Shown here one piece after another: positions 34,039-41,401 of a stretch of DNA of 64,000 nt. A program made the position numbers and the translations under genes. The notes below the pieces were generated by a model. It saw only the letters and a list, made by a program, of their open reading frames with translations, made no database searches and was not told the origin of the DNA. This DNA is from an uncultured Clostridium sp. (GTDB taxonomy: Bacteria > Bacillota > Clostridia > TANB77 > CAG-508): contig CANBHY010000001.1 in NCBI GenBank assembly GCA_947368535.1, positions 186,001 to 250,000 of the forward strand, given 5' to 3'. Each line of letters opens with the position of its first letter. Position 1 is the stretch's first letter.

Positions 34039-34743
34039 ATGAATAGTTTTCATTGTCCTTTTTGTAATGTAGATATGCCAATAACAGATGCTACTCATTC
34101 TATAAGATATCCTTCATTCAATTATGATAAGGGTGATTATTATGTTGTTGGAAATCATCGTATAGATGAATCTTGTATAAAAATTGCATTTTATAAATGT
34201 CCAAAATGTGGTAAGTATTCCATATTTGCTCTTGAAGGAGGTTCTTATACAAAAGGTCTTAATATTCCATTAATTCCAAATTCTCATGCAAAACAATTTC
34301 CAGAATATGTACCTGAGCCAATTCGTCAAGATTATGAAGAAGCTTACTCTATTGTTAATTTAAGTCCTAAAGCTTCTGCAACTCTTGCTCGTCGTTGCTT
34401 ACAAGGTATGATTAGAGATTTTCATGGTATTACTAAAAGTAGATTAGTTGATGAGATAAATGCTCTTAAATCTCTTGTACCTGCTTCTCAATGGAAAGCA
34501 ATTGATGCTCTCCGTTCTATTGGGAATATTGGTGCTCATATGGAAAAAGATATAAATACCATTGTTGATGTTGACTCTGGTGAAGCTGAAAAATTATTAA
34601 AGCTTATAGAATTATTAATTGACAAATGGTATATTGCTCGTCATGATGAAGAAGAATTATTTTCTAGTATTGAAACTATTGGCAATGCTAAGGTTTCCAC
34701 AAAGAAATCTAATCAATCTTCAGCATCTTCTAATGTATCGTGA
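34039..34743 (+). CDS. DUF4145-domain protein with N-terminal zinc finger
   Basis: 234 residues. MNSFHCPFCNVDM and FYKCPKCGKYSIF contribute two CxxC pairs that probably bind zinc. LSPKASATLARRCLQGMIRD near residue 110 to LLKLIELLIDKW near 195 is the DUF4145 helical domain, seen in phages and beside defence genes. It is expressed from its own promoter in the lysogeny region, opposite to the early operon, so it may be a lysogen-expressed accessory gene. Molecular function unknown. Confidence 0.75.
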   Translation: MNSFHCPFCNVDMPITDATHSIRYPSFNYDKGDYYVVGNHRIDESCIKIAFYKCPKCGKYSIFALEGGSYTKGLNIPLIPNSHAKQFPEYVPEPIRQDYEEAYSIVNLSPKASATLARRCLQGMIRDFHGITKSRLVDEINALKSLVPASQWKAIDALRSIGNIGAHMEKDINTIVDVDSGEAEKLLKLIELLIDKWYIARHDEEELFSSIETIGNAKVSTKKSNQSSASSNVS

Positions 34744-34883
34744 TTAGCTAATAAATTACCTTTAAAGTCCCAGTATTGATATATCTGCCTTACTGGGTCT
34801 TTTTCTGTTCCTTCTCCTAGCAAGGATGTTGTTTTTATAACTTGTATTACTTCTGCTTTATCTGTTCCTCTTGGTCTAACCAT
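34713..34883 (-). CDS. 56-residue phage protein opposite the DUF4145 gene
   Basis: MVRPRGTDKAEVIQVIKTTS to EDAED, with a strong AGGAGGAGAGT ribosome binding site. The last 31 bases overlap the end of the DUF4145 gene on the other strand. Its beta-rich centre (DPVRQIYQYWDFKGNLLAN) recurs in small early proteins of Clostridia phages. Unknown role. Confidence 0.65.
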   Translation of the reverse strand: MVRPRGTDKAEVIQVIKTTSLLGEGTEKDPVRQIYQYWDFKGNLLANHDTLEDAED

Positions 34884-34897
34884 ACTCTCCTCCTATT

Positions 34898-34926
34898 TTG
34901 TTTATTTTTACCACCTATGCTATAAT
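34898..34926 (+). promoter_or_regulatory. Promoter for the gene at 34951
   Basis: TTGTTT and TATAAT are 17 bases apart, with TG one base before the -10 (extended -10, TGCTATAAT). Confidence 0.6.
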
Positions 34927-34950
34927 GCTTTTGAAAGGTGGTGAATTTTT

Positions 34951-35307
34951 GTGGAATGGTTTTCTTGGGTAATTGCTATTAGTGTAGGTATCTCCGCTGT
35001 TGCTTCTCCTATTGTTACTGCTATAATAAATAATAAACATCAGTTAGCTTTAAAAAAATTAGATATATATGAAAACTCTAAACGCGAAATTTTAAAAACT
35101 TTTATTGAAAATACTGTTAATATTCATGAAAATTATTCACTTGGTGGATATGATAATTTTCAAAAATCAATAAATTTGTTATATATCTATTTTGAGAATG
35201 TTCCATCGGATATTGATCAATTATCTAAATTACGTGGATCGCCTGAACTTTTTAGTGAATTAAATAAAATAGTTCAAGTTTTATCAAAGCAAATTGAAAA
35301 AGAATAA
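34951..35307 (+). CDS. Small membrane-anchored phage protein
   Basis: 118 residues from a GTG at 34951 with AGGTGGTGA upstream. An N-terminal membrane helix (VIAISVGISAVASPIVTAII) precedes a helical cytoplasmic domain. Proteins of this plan are common beside phage repressors and some act in superinfection exclusion, but no function can be assigned here. Its end overlaps a minus-strand gene by 56 bases. Confidence 0.65.
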   Translation: MEWFSWVIAISVGISAVASPIVTAIINNKHQLALKKLDIYENSKREILKTFIENTVNIHENYSLGGYDNFQKSINLLYIYFENVPSDIDQLSKLRGSPELFSELNKIVQVLSKQIEKE

Positions 35308-35437
35308 TTATTACTACTATATAGATTCCATATATCCATGTTGTTGAGGAATCTATTTTTTTATGCCAATAAATCAAACTTAATGTTCCAATAATAATCA
35401 TAATTGCCATGCCTAAAACTATTCTAAATAAATTCAT
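35252..35437 (-). CDS. Small two-helix membrane peptide
   Basis: 61 residues, MNLFRIVLGMAIMIIIGTLS to ELFYLIH, with two hydrophobic segments. The leader AGGAGGAGAGT is almost the same as that of the gene at 34883, supporting real expression. The 3' halves of this gene and the one at 34951 overlap on opposite strands. Confidence 0.5.
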   Translation of the reverse strand: MNLFRIVLGMAIMIIIGTLSLIYWHKKIDSSTTWIYGIYIVVIIILFQFALIKLELFYLIH

Positions 35438-35490
35438 ACTCTCCTCCTATATTATTAAGTTGCTATCAATTTTTGTTTATCATGTTGTAC

Positions 35491-35685
35491 TTATTCTGTA
35501 AAAAAAATTTCTGTGACTTTTCTGTTTAATGCTTTGGCTAAATTTTCTAATGTAATATTAGTTATTCTCTCTGTTTTTTGTGTTTCTAATTCAGAAATAG
35601 TTGTTCTTGATACTCCAGATTTTTTTGATAATTCTTCTTGTGTCATATTTTCTTCTTCTCTGATTTGCTTTAAGATATTGTTCAT
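35491..35685 (-). CDS. Cro-like XRE-family regulator
   Basis: 64 residues from ATG at 35685, after AGAAAGGAGAAAAAA. A single helix-turn-helix (NMTQEELSKKSGVSRTTISE) with the conserved closing NLAKALNRKVTEIFF. It is divergent from the CI-type gene across a region with three operator-like repeats, so it should act as the lytic-side repressor of the switch. Confidence 0.85.
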   Translation of the reverse strand: MNNILKQIREEENMTQEELSKKSGVSRTTISELETQKTERITNITLENLAKALNRKVTEIFFTE

Positions 35686-35700
35686 TTTTTTCTCCTTTCT

Positions 35701-35804
35701 GTTCAACTTGTTGTACAGATATTATCATTAATATTTTGTGTTGTCAAGTATGTTGTACAAATATTTTTAATTTTTTTTTGACTTTTCGTTCATCTTGTTG
35801 TACA
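35701..35804. promoter_or_regulatory. CI/Cro switch region: three operators and two divergent promoters
   Basis: GTTCAACTTGTTGTACA (35701-35717) and GTTCATCTTGTTGTACA (35788-35804) differ at one base; a partial copy with TGTTGTACA lies at 35751-35759. Rightward promoter: TTGACT, 18 bases, TACAAT. Leftward promoter: TTGACA, 17 bases, TAATAT. The operators overlap both promoters, as in lambda-type switches. Confidence 0.7.
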
Positions 35805-35834
35805 ATATAGTTATACTAATTGAAAGGAGCTTAT

Positions 35835-36494
35835 ATGTTTTTAGGAGATGTTATTAAAGAGTATAGAGAAAAAAATAAATTATCTATGAGAGATTTTGCT
35901 AAAAGATGTAACCTTAGTCATACTTATATAGCTGCCTTAGAAAAAAATATTGATTCACGTACTGGAAAACCTATTGCTCCTACTCTAGAAGCTGTTAAAA
36001 GCATATCAAAAGGATTAAATATATCTATTGATGAATTATTAAAAGTATTAGATGATGAGCAAGAATTTATAGTTAATAATTTTAATAATGAACAAAATTC
36101 AGCCGTTGTACTCATTTATGGTACTATTCCTGCTGGTATTCCTATGGAATGTATTGAGGAAATAATAGATACTGAAGAAATATCTTCTGATATGCTAAAA
36201 GGTAATAAACAATATTTTGGATTAAAAATTAAAGGTAATTCTATGTATCCTGAATATCTTGATGGAGATACAATTATATTAGAAAAGGTAAATGACTGTG
36301 AAAGTGGTCAAGATGTTGTTGTTATGGTTAATGGAAATGATGGTACTTTCAAAAGATTATTTAAAAATGAAAGTGGTATTATTCTTCAACCTTTAAATCC
36401 AGAATTTCAACCTATGGTATATACTAATGAACAAATTGAAAAACTACCCATTCGTATTATAGGTAAAGTAGTTGAATTAAGAAGAAAAAAATAA
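35835..36494 (+). CDS. CI/LexA-type autocleaving repressor
   Basis: 219 residues from ATG at 35835 (an upstream TTG belongs to the ribosome binding site). The N-terminal helix-turn-helix is SMRDFAKRCNLSHTYIAALE. The C-terminal S24 peptidase has the predicted cleavage Ala-Gly in GTIPAGIPM near residue 97, the nucleophile in KGNSMYPEYLDGDTII near 135, and the general base Lys in GTFKRLFK near 170. Self-cleavage on DNA damage would induce the prophage. Confidence 0.9.
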   Translation: MFLGDVIKEYREKNKLSMRDFAKRCNLSHTYIAALEKNIDSRTGKPIAPTLEAVKSISKGLNISIDELLKVLDDEQEFIVNNFNNEQNSAVVLIYGTIPAGIPMECIEEIIDTEEISSDMLKGNKQYFGLKIKGNSMYPEYLDGDTIILEKVNDCESGQDVVVMVNGNDGTFKRLFKNESGIILQPLNPEFQPMVYTNEQIEKLPIRIIGKVVELRRKK

Positions 36495-36512
36495 AGCAAA
36501 GGAGAAAAGTAA

Positions 36513-37016
36513 TTGGGATTATTTAATTTTTTATTTAAACCATCTACAAATAAAAATATTTGTACTGATAAAAATAGTGAATATTATGAATATCCAGAAA
36601 ATTTTAAAAAATCGTTAGAACTTGATGACAAATATGATAAAGTTTTAAATATGCATTTTAAATTATTAGAAAAGATTAAAATGAATTACACAGTTGTTAT
36701 GAACCTTGGAGACGAATTTAGCCCTCAAATGGAATCTGTTATTGAGGATTGTAAAAGAGATATTTCGATAGCGAAAGAAGTATATAATTATTATATGGAG
36801 AAAGCAAAGCTTGATAATCAACCTCTAGAAGACTATATTCCAAATTATGAAAGTTTTAAGCGATTGGCAATTATCTATGAAAAACGAAAAGAATATCAAA
36901 AAGCACTTGATGTTTGTCAAAAATCTATTGATATAGGTTTTTATAAAGATGGCACTGATGGTCAAATTCCAGGAAGAATGGCTAGATTATACAAAAAACT
37001 AAATAAAATAGGATAA
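36513..37016 (+). CDS. TPR-containing lysogeny-region protein
   Basis: 167 residues from a TTG at 36513 with AAAGGAGAAAAG upstream. The C-terminal half holds tetratricopeptide-like helices (SFKRLAIIYEKRKEYQKALD, VCQKSIDIGFYKDGTDG). It follows the repressor gene in the same direction. Such proteins are frequent in this slot in Clostridia prophages and may mediate protein contacts. Exact role unknown. Confidence 0.7.
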   Translation: MGLFNFLFKPSTNKNICTDKNSEYYEYPENFKKSLELDDKYDKVLNMHFKLLEKIKMNYTVVMNLGDEFSPQMESVIEDCKRDISIAKEVYNYYMEKAKLDNQPLEDYIPNYESFKRLAIIYEKRKEYQKALDVCQKSIDIGFYKDGTDGQIPGRMARLYKKLNKIG

Positions 37017-37030
37017 TTAAAGGAACTTAT

Positions 37031-37117
37031 ATGGGAACAGAAGAAGAATTTGTAAATGATTTCTGCAGAACAATAGCAGAAATTCTTATAATTGAAGAAA
37101 GCAAAAAAGAAAAGTAA
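37031..37117 (+). CDS. 28-residue peptide
   Basis: MGTEEEFVNDFCRTIAEILI to EESKKEK, with AAAGGAAC a few bases before the ATG. Acidic and helical, following the TPR gene by 14 bases. It may be a short real gene; evidence is only the ribosome binding site and position. Confidence 0.4.
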   Translation: MGTEEEFVNDFCRTIAEILIIEESKKEK

Positions 37118-37171
37118 AATAGATGTTAAGATTACCACACTTGACATTTATTTTCCTTAGATACTAAAGAA

Positions 37172-37200
37172 AAGTAGTTAAAACAACTACTTATATTTTT
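37172..37200 (+). terminator. Terminator before the integrase gene
   Basis: AAGTAGTT pairs with AACTACTT around a five-base loop and is followed by TATATTTTT. It separates the repressor transcription unit from int. Confidence 0.65.
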
Positions 37201-37244
37201 AATTTTGCAAAAAGAACATTTATTCGTATTGTAGGAGGTATTTT

Positions 37245-38363
37245 ATGGCTAGAAAAGGAAATGGCGAAGGAACAATATATTATTCTGAAAAATTAAATAA
37301 ATGGGTTGGACAATTTACTGCTGGACGAAAAGTCAATGGTCAAATAAATCGTAAATCTGTTTATGGAAATACTAGAAAAGAAGTTAAAGAAAAAATAACA
37401 AAAGCCCTATCTGAAGTTCAAACTAATACTTTTATTGATAATAGTGATGTTACTATCGGTGAATTAGCTAAATACATTGTTGAATTAAAATATGCTTCAA
37501 ATATTATTTCTGACAATACTTTGAATTTGTATAATAATATTTTGAGTAAAATAGATCCTATTGAAAATATAAAAGTACAAAAAGCAACTTATTTCTTTAT
37601 TCAAAGTTATATATCTACTTTAACTGATCTTTCTAATTCATATATTGAGAAAATCATTATATTACTAAACCAAGTTTTTAACGAAGCGCTTAAGCAAAAT
37701 CTTATTTATAAAACTCCTATGCTTGGCATTATGAAACCTGTATCAAAAAAGATTGATAAAAAAGTAGAAGCTCTTTCCATTGAAGAGCAATTAAAATTTG
37801 TACAAATTATAAAAGGAAATTTATTTGAAAATGTATTTTTAATAGAATTATATTCTGGCATGAGGTGTGGAGAAATACTTGCACTAACACTAGACGATGT
37901 TGATTTTAAAAATAATATTATTCATATAACAAAAACTGTAACTAGAAATAAAAACAATCAATTAATATTAAGTCAAGCACCTAAAACAGAAACTTCAAAA
38001 CGTGATATTCCTATTACGTCGCTTTTAAAATCAAATATTATTAATGCTATAGATAATATGGTACCTAATCCACAAAAATTGATTTTTACCACCAGTAACG
38101 GTCTAATTTTATCGGTTCCAAATGTTAACTCTTATTTAAAAAGATCTCTTAAAAAATATAATCTTCATGATTTTGGAACTCATGTACTAAGGCATACTTA
38201 TGCTACTAGATGTATTGAGTCAGGAATGCCAGCTGAAGTATTGCAAAAATTATTAGGTCATAAAAATATTGCTACAACAATTAATACTTATACTACTATT
38301 TTTGATAAATATAAAAGTATTCATGTTGATAATTTTGTTAATTATATAAGCCAGTTGCATTAA
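37245..38363 (+). CDS. int: Tyrosine recombinase (phage integrase)
   Basis: 372 residues. The N-terminal 55 residues (EGTIYYSEKLNKWVGQFTAG) form the arm-binding domain, a core-binding helical domain follows to about 175, and the catalytic domain carries Arg in ELYSGMRCGEI, a Lys/Thr-rich beta hairpin (APKTETSKRDIPI), HVLRHTYATR (His-x-x-Arg), LLGHKNI (His) and the nucleophile in NTYTTIF. The stop codon lies inside a candidate arm-type repeat only 50 bases from the attachment core. It catalyses insertion into and excision from rpsR. Confidence 0.95.
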   Translation: MARKGNGEGTIYYSEKLNKWVGQFTAGRKVNGQINRKSVYGNTRKEVKEKITKALSEVQTNTFIDNSDVTIGELAKYIVELKYASNIISDNTLNLYNNILSKIDPIENIKVQKATYFFIQSYISTLTDLSNSYIEKIIILLNQVFNEALKQNLIYKTPMLGIMKPVSKKIDKKVEALSIEEQLKFVQIIKGNLFENVFLIELYSGMRCGEILALTLDDVDFKNNIIHITKTVTRNKNNQLILSQAPKTETSKRDIPITSLLKSNIINAIDNMVPNPQKLIFTTSNGLILSVPNVNSYLKRSLKKYNLHDFGTHVLRHTYATRCIESGMPAEVLQKLLGHKNIATTINTYTTIFDKYKSIHVDNFVNYISQLH

Positions 38364-38374
38364 AATTGCATTAA
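38355..38374. repeat. Candidate integrase arm-binding repeats, right end
   Basis: TTGCATTAA at 38355-38363 and 38366-38374, the first including the int stop codon. Same sequence and nearly same spacing as the pair at 2244-2264. Confidence 0.55.
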
Positions 38375-38375
38375 G

Positions 38376-38407
38376 AAATCCTAGAAGTATTGATACCTCT
38401 AGGATTT
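38376..38407 (-). terminator. Phage-supplied terminator for rpsR
   Basis: AAATCCTAGA pairs with TCTAGGATTT. It lies directly beyond the rpsR stop codon and replaces the host hairpin now found at 2052-2079. It also faces the end of int. Confidence 0.65.
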
Positions 38408-38412
38408 AAAGA

Positions 38413-38433
38413 TTATTAATCTTGTGCATATGG
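38413..38433. repeat. attR core
   Basis: 21 bases identical to 2087-2107, containing the last five codons and stop codon of rpsR on the minus strand plus a second TAA. Confidence 0.9.
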
Positions 38434-38697
38434 TAATATAGCAATATGTCTTGCTCTTTTAACAGCTAATGTAATAGCTCTTTGATGTTTAGCGCAAGCT
38501 CCTGTTGCTCTTCTTGGTAATATTTTACCTTTATCGTTGATGAATTTCTTTAATTGTTCTGCATTTTTGTAATCTAATTCTAAGTTTTTGTCTGCACATA
38601 GTGGGCAAACTTTTTTTCTAACTTTTCTGAATTTAGGATTGAAATCATCATCCATATTATTTCTATTATTATTTCTTTTATTTTTCTTATCAGCCAT
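38416..38697 (-). CDS. rpsR: Ribosomal protein S18
   Basis: 93 residues from ATG at 38697 with GGGGGTTATAGAA upstream; the ATG at 38721 has none. The Asn/Lys/Asp-rich start is followed by the conserved core [20 protein letters not shown], with CxxC and another Cys forming a zinc site, then [20 protein letters not shown]. It is the last gene of rpsF-ssb-rpsR. S18 binds S6 in the small ribosomal subunit platform. Its 3' end is the attachment site of the prophage. Confidence 0.97.
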   Translation of the reverse strand: MADKKNKRNNNRNNMDDDFNPKFRKVRKKVCPLCADKNLELDYKNAEQLKKFINDKGKILPRRATGACAKHQRAITLAVKRARHIAILPYAQD

Positions 38698-38724
38698 TTC
38701 TATAACCCCCAATCTTCTCAAATT

Positions 38725-39141
38725 TTAGAATGGTAAATCATCATCAGATGAAACCTGGAATTCTTGACTTTCTGAAACTGCTGTTCCAAATGTATTTTCA
38801 AAATTATCTCCTGCTCCATCTCTTCTACTATCTGCAAAGTATGCTTCTTCAGCAATTACTTCTGTAACATAGTGTTTTTGTCCTTGATCATCATCCCAAT
38901 TTCTTGTTTGGATTCTTCCGATTACTCCAACTTGTTGACCTTTTTTGAAGTATTTACTACAGAATTCTCCAGTTTTACTCCAAGCAACTACTGGTATAAA
39001 ATCAGCTTGTCTTTCTTCACCTTGTCTTGTAAATCTTCTGTTTATAGCTAATGTAAATGATGCTACTAGAGTATTGTTTGTTTGTGTATATCTTGTTTCT
39101 GGGTCTCTTGTTAATCTTCCCATTAATACAACTTTGTTCAT
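38725..39141 (-). CDS. ssb: Single-stranded DNA-binding protein
   Basis: 138 residues. MNKVVLMGRLTRDPETRYTQ begins the OB-fold, with QADFIPVVAWSKTGEFCSKY and the DNA-facing aromatic residues usual for bacterial SSB. The C-terminal acidic tail ends SDDDLPF, which binds partner proteins. The gene lies between rpsF and rpsR, the standard arrangement in Bacillota. Confidence 0.97.
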   Translation of the reverse strand: MNKVVLMGRLTRDPETRYTQTNNTLVASFTLAINRRFTRQGEERQADFIPVVAWSKTGEFCSKYFKKGQQVGVIGRIQTRNWDDDQGQKHYVTEVIAEEAYFADSRRDGAGDNFENTFGTAVSESQEFQVSSDDDLPF

Positions 39142-39180
39142 TTTTCCACCTTTCTATTTAAAGGTTTTCTTTAAATACAA

Positions 39181-39465
39181 TTAATCTTCTTTTCTTATTG
39201 TTATAAATTTCATGATGTCATCTGTTATTCTGTAGATTCTTTCAAGTTCAGTAATGAATTCTGGGTTAGCTTCAAATGTAATTACAACATAATAACCTTC
39301 TGTATTTTTTTTGATTTCGTAAGCTAATTTTTTTCTACCTACTTCTTCAACGTTTTCAACTTTTCCGTCTTTGCTAATTAAGTCTGTGAATTTTGTTATT
39401 ACGTCTTTCATTCCTTGTTCTTCTAAACTTGGATTAATAATGATAACGCTTTCATATTTATTCAT
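39181..39465 (-). CDS. rpsF: Ribosomal protein S6
   Basis: 94 residues from ATG at 39465, which follows AGGAGGTGGAAATA. MNKYESVIIINPSLEEQGMK and RKKLAYEIKKNTEGYYVVIT are the S6 fold. It starts the rpsF-ssb-rpsR operon; S6 binds S18 in the ribosome and the complex may bind the operon leader. Confidence 0.97.
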   Translation of the reverse strand: MNKYESVIIINPSLEEQGMKDVITKFTDLISKDGKVENVEEVGRKKLAYEIKKNTEGYYVVITFEANPEFITELERIYRITDDIMKFITIRKED

Positions 39466-39477
39466 TATTTCCACCTC

Positions 39478-39524
39478 CTTTTGGATTATAACCCATACCT
39501 TTTGATATGAGTAAGGTTAACGGT
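39478..39524 (-). promoter_or_regulatory. Possible S6:S18-binding leader RNA
   Basis: The rpsF leader contains CACCG followed by a stem in which TAACC and CATA pair with TATG and GGTTA, ending just before the ribosome binding site. The S6:S18 autoregulatory leader is known to present a CCG near a hairpin; this match is by eye. Confidence 0.4.
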
Positions 39525-39528
39525 GATT

Positions 39529-39557
39529 ATTTTAACACAGTTTATTAAAATAATCAA
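39529..39557 (-). promoter_or_regulatory. SigA-type promoter of rpsF-ssb-rpsR
   Basis: On the minus strand TTGATT (39552-39557) and TAAAAT (39529-39534) are separated by 17 bases. Confidence 0.7.
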
Positions 39558-39596
39558 GTATCTATATAAAATATTATTATTCTTTATAAAATGTGG

Positions 39597-39623
39597 AATC
39601 CCCTGACTTTCGCCAAGGGATTT
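39597..39623 (-). terminator. Terminator of the P-loop kinase gene
   Basis: AATCCCCTG pairs with CAAGGGATT around GCGAAAGT-like loop bases, lying 8 bases downstream of the stop codon of the gene at 39631. Confidence 0.6.
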
Positions 39624-39630
39624 TTATCTA

Positions 39631-40209
39631 TCAGTTAATTTCACACTTTATTGAGTTTTTGTTTTCTGTTGTGAGAATATACGTGCCAGTCGCTCCTATT
39701 CCGATTATGTCGCTTTTTATCTCTTGTAACAGAGCGTGGTTCATCATGACGATATAGTCTTGTGGTGGAAATGTGATACTCCACTTTTTGTCAAGATGTG
39801 ATGCTGGTTTTCTTGGATTTGATAGAACTTCAAGAATGTTGCTTTTAAATGCAATCAAAATTACATTTTTAAACTCTGTGCAAAAATCCTCAATCCAAGA
39901 TATCCGTTCTTCATATTCTGTCGGTACTGCATCTACTACTGTATATTCGTTTTTTGTTTTTGATTCGTCAATCAGTCGTTTTATCTCCAAGCTTGTTAAC
40001 ATTTCGATTTCTTCGAATGTTTTTTCGGCTGGAGAATACTTTTCCAATATCGAATAAAAAACGTCGTCTGTATTTATTATACACTCTTCTTTAAAGTGTT
40101 TTTTACTCCAGGTGCTTTTTCCACAATTCTGCACTCCACATAGAAGTACAATACTACCTTTCGGAATATCCATTACGTCAAATTTCCGGAATATAGTTTC
40201 ATGGTTCAT
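39631..40209 (-). CDS. P-loop kinase-like NTPase, higher-G+C cassette
   Basis: 192 residues from ATG at 40209 with TTTGGAGGCTTGATT upstream. IVLLCGVQNCGKSTWSKKHF is a Walker A loop near residue 25 and IINTDDVFYSIL is the following acidic segment; the order fits small AAA_33 / zeta-toxin-like or polynucleotide-kinase-type P-loop proteins. The lid region includes PRKPASHLDKKW. It is monocistronic, with a 17-bp-spaced promoter and its own terminator, and is somewhat richer in G+C than its neighbours. Substrate unknown. Confidence 0.75.
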   Translation of the reverse strand: MNHETIFRKFDVMDIPKGSIVLLCGVQNCGKSTWSKKHFKEECIINTDDVFYSILEKYSPAEKTFEEIEMLTSLEIKRLIDESKTKNEYTVVDAVPTEYEERISWIEDFCTEFKNVILIAFKSNILEVLSNPRKPASHLDKKWSITFPPQDYIVMMNHALLQEIKSDIIGIGATGTYILTTENKNSIKCEIN

Positions 40210-40241
40210 AATCAAGCCTCCAAAGTTTTGTTGTATTCTTT

Positions 40242-40270
40242 ATATTAACACATATTCTCTTTTACGTCAA
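40242..40270 (-). promoter_or_regulatory. Promoter of the P-loop kinase gene
   Basis: TTGACG (40265-40270) and TAATAT (40242-40247) on the minus strand with exactly 17 bases between them. Confidence 0.65.
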
Positions 40271-40293
40271 TATTATGTAAAGTTATGATAACA

Positions 40294-40324
40294 AAAATGA
40301 GAAGCCTCCTAAGCTTCTCATTTT
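40294..40324 (-). terminator. Terminator of the cyclophilin gene
   Basis: AAAATGAGAAGC pairs perfectly with GCTTCTCATTTT around a seven-base loop, two bases before the stop codon of the cyclophilin gene. Confidence 0.75.
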
Positions 40325-40326
40325 AT

Positions 40327-41145
40327 TTATTTTGTTGTTACATCAATTGATTCTATTATTACATCTGTTGTAGGTACTGATACTTCCCCACTTGCAGACA
40401 TTGTTTTTTCAACTGCCGCTATTTTATCTACTATATCCATTCCACTTACTACTTGTCCAAATACTGTGTAACTATTATATAAGCTTGGATATCCTCCATA
40501 TTTAGAATATGCTTCTGCAAAACTTTGAGAATACATTAGTTGTATACTACTTAATTGTTTTTCATCTGGATTAGCTTGTACAATAAAGAACTGGCTTCCT
40601 AAACTTGATGTACCTGTTCCTGCACTTGCCATACATAAAGCTCCTCTATAAGGTACTAGACCTTGATCAAATTCTTCTGCAAAACCTTTTCCCCAGATAC
40701 TTTCTCCGCCTGTTCCATCTCCTTTAGGATCTCCACCTTGAATCATAAATTCTTCTATAACTCTGTGAAATTTTACACCATTATAGTATCCATCTTTTGC
40801 GTGTGTTAAGAAATTCTCGACTGCTTTTGGTGCTTTGTCTGCAAAAAATTTAAGTGTAATATCTCCATAATTTTTTACATGCATTACTGCAATAGTTTCA
40901 CCTGCTGCTGGTTCTGCCATTTGTTTTTCTGCGGCTGCAACATAGTCAAAATTTTCTTCTTCTTTTTGTTCTACTGTATTTGATGTTTGATTTGTTGTTG
41001 CACTGTTTCCAGTTTTAGTAGTATTTACATTTTCTTCCCCTTTTTTTGATCCATCATCTAGAAGAATTACTGCTGCTATTATAATGAATGTTATTATTGC
41101 TATTCCTCCTATAATGATATACGTTGTTTTGTTTTCCAAAATCAT
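40327..41145 (-). CDS. Membrane-anchored cyclophilin-type peptidyl-prolyl isomerase
   Basis: 272 residues. An N-terminal helix (TTYIIIGGIAIITFIIIAAV) and a Thr/Asn/Glu-rich linker precede a complete cyclophilin domain: KFHRVIEEFMIQGGDPKGDG, RGALCMASAGTGTSSLGSQF and FIVQANPD, with Arg, Phe and Gln of the active site in FHR and QGGDP. It catalyses cis-trans isomerisation of proline bonds, here outside the membrane, probably aiding folding of exported proteins. Monocistronic. Confidence 0.92.
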   Translation of the reverse strand: MILENKTTYIIIGGIAIITFIIIAAVILLDDGSKKGEENVNTTKTGNSATTNQTSNTVEQKEEENFDYVAAAEKQMAEPAAGETIAVMHVKNYGDITLKFFADKAPKAVENFLTHAKDGYYNGVKFHRVIEEFMIQGGDPKGDGTGGESIWGKGFAEEFDQGLVPYRGALCMASAGTGTSSLGSQFFIVQANPDEKQLSSIQLMYSQSFAEAYSKYGGYPSLYNSYTVFGQVVSGMDIVDKIAAVEKTMSASGEVSVPTTDVIIESIDVTTK

Positions 41146-41268
41146 CTTCTCCTTTTCTTTCGATTTAGCAAAATCTGCTTTAAAAATAATATATTAAATA
41201 TTTTTTATTGTCAATTTTGTTTTTATTATTTTTCATCTTTTTAATGTGCCATATTTTCCGCTTTTTTG

Positions 41269-41297
41269 TTGACAAAATATACCTTCTGTGTTAGAAT
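41269..41297 (+). promoter_or_regulatory. SigA promoter of rplU-rpmA
   Basis: TTGACA (41269-41274), 17 bases, TAGAAT (41292-41297); nearly consensus. Transcription would begin near 41304, directly at the L21 leader. Confidence 0.8.
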
Positions 41298-41304
41298 ATG
41301 TAAC

Positions 41305-41395
41305 TGTAATCCGCTTAATTAAGGTTCCATAAATGTTAGGTTTAACCTGGCTACCTATTTGTAAGGATTAGCGAGTATACAAAAAAGGGAGGTGT
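41305..41395 (+). ncRNA. L21 leader RNA
   Basis: The 5' UTR contains the segments AGGTTCCATAAATGTTAGGT, TTAACCTGGCTACCTATTTG and GGATTAGCGAG, which I recognise as the Firmicutes L21 leader (Rfam family L21_leader). It is thought to bind L21 or another product of the operon and to regulate its expression. Confidence 0.75.
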
Positions 41396-41401
41396 ACTTA
41401 A

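Larger units (their letters stand above)
2087..38433. mobile_element. Complete siphovirus-type prophage integrated in rpsR
   Basis: A 21-bp direct repeat (2087-2107 and 38413-38433) bounds 36.3 kb holding every module of a temperate tailed phage: integrase, CI/Cro switch, early DNA metabolism, terminase, portal, capsid, tail, fibres and lysis. The repeat is the end of the rpsR coding sequence, so integration keeps that gene intact. Nearly all early and late genes run leftwards, while the lysogeny genes on the right run rightwards. The gene set with a long tape measure, minor capsid proteins 1-3 and no contractile sheath fits a siphovirus. The only visible damage is a single-base frameshift near the start of the tape measure gene. 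Confidence 0.95.
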
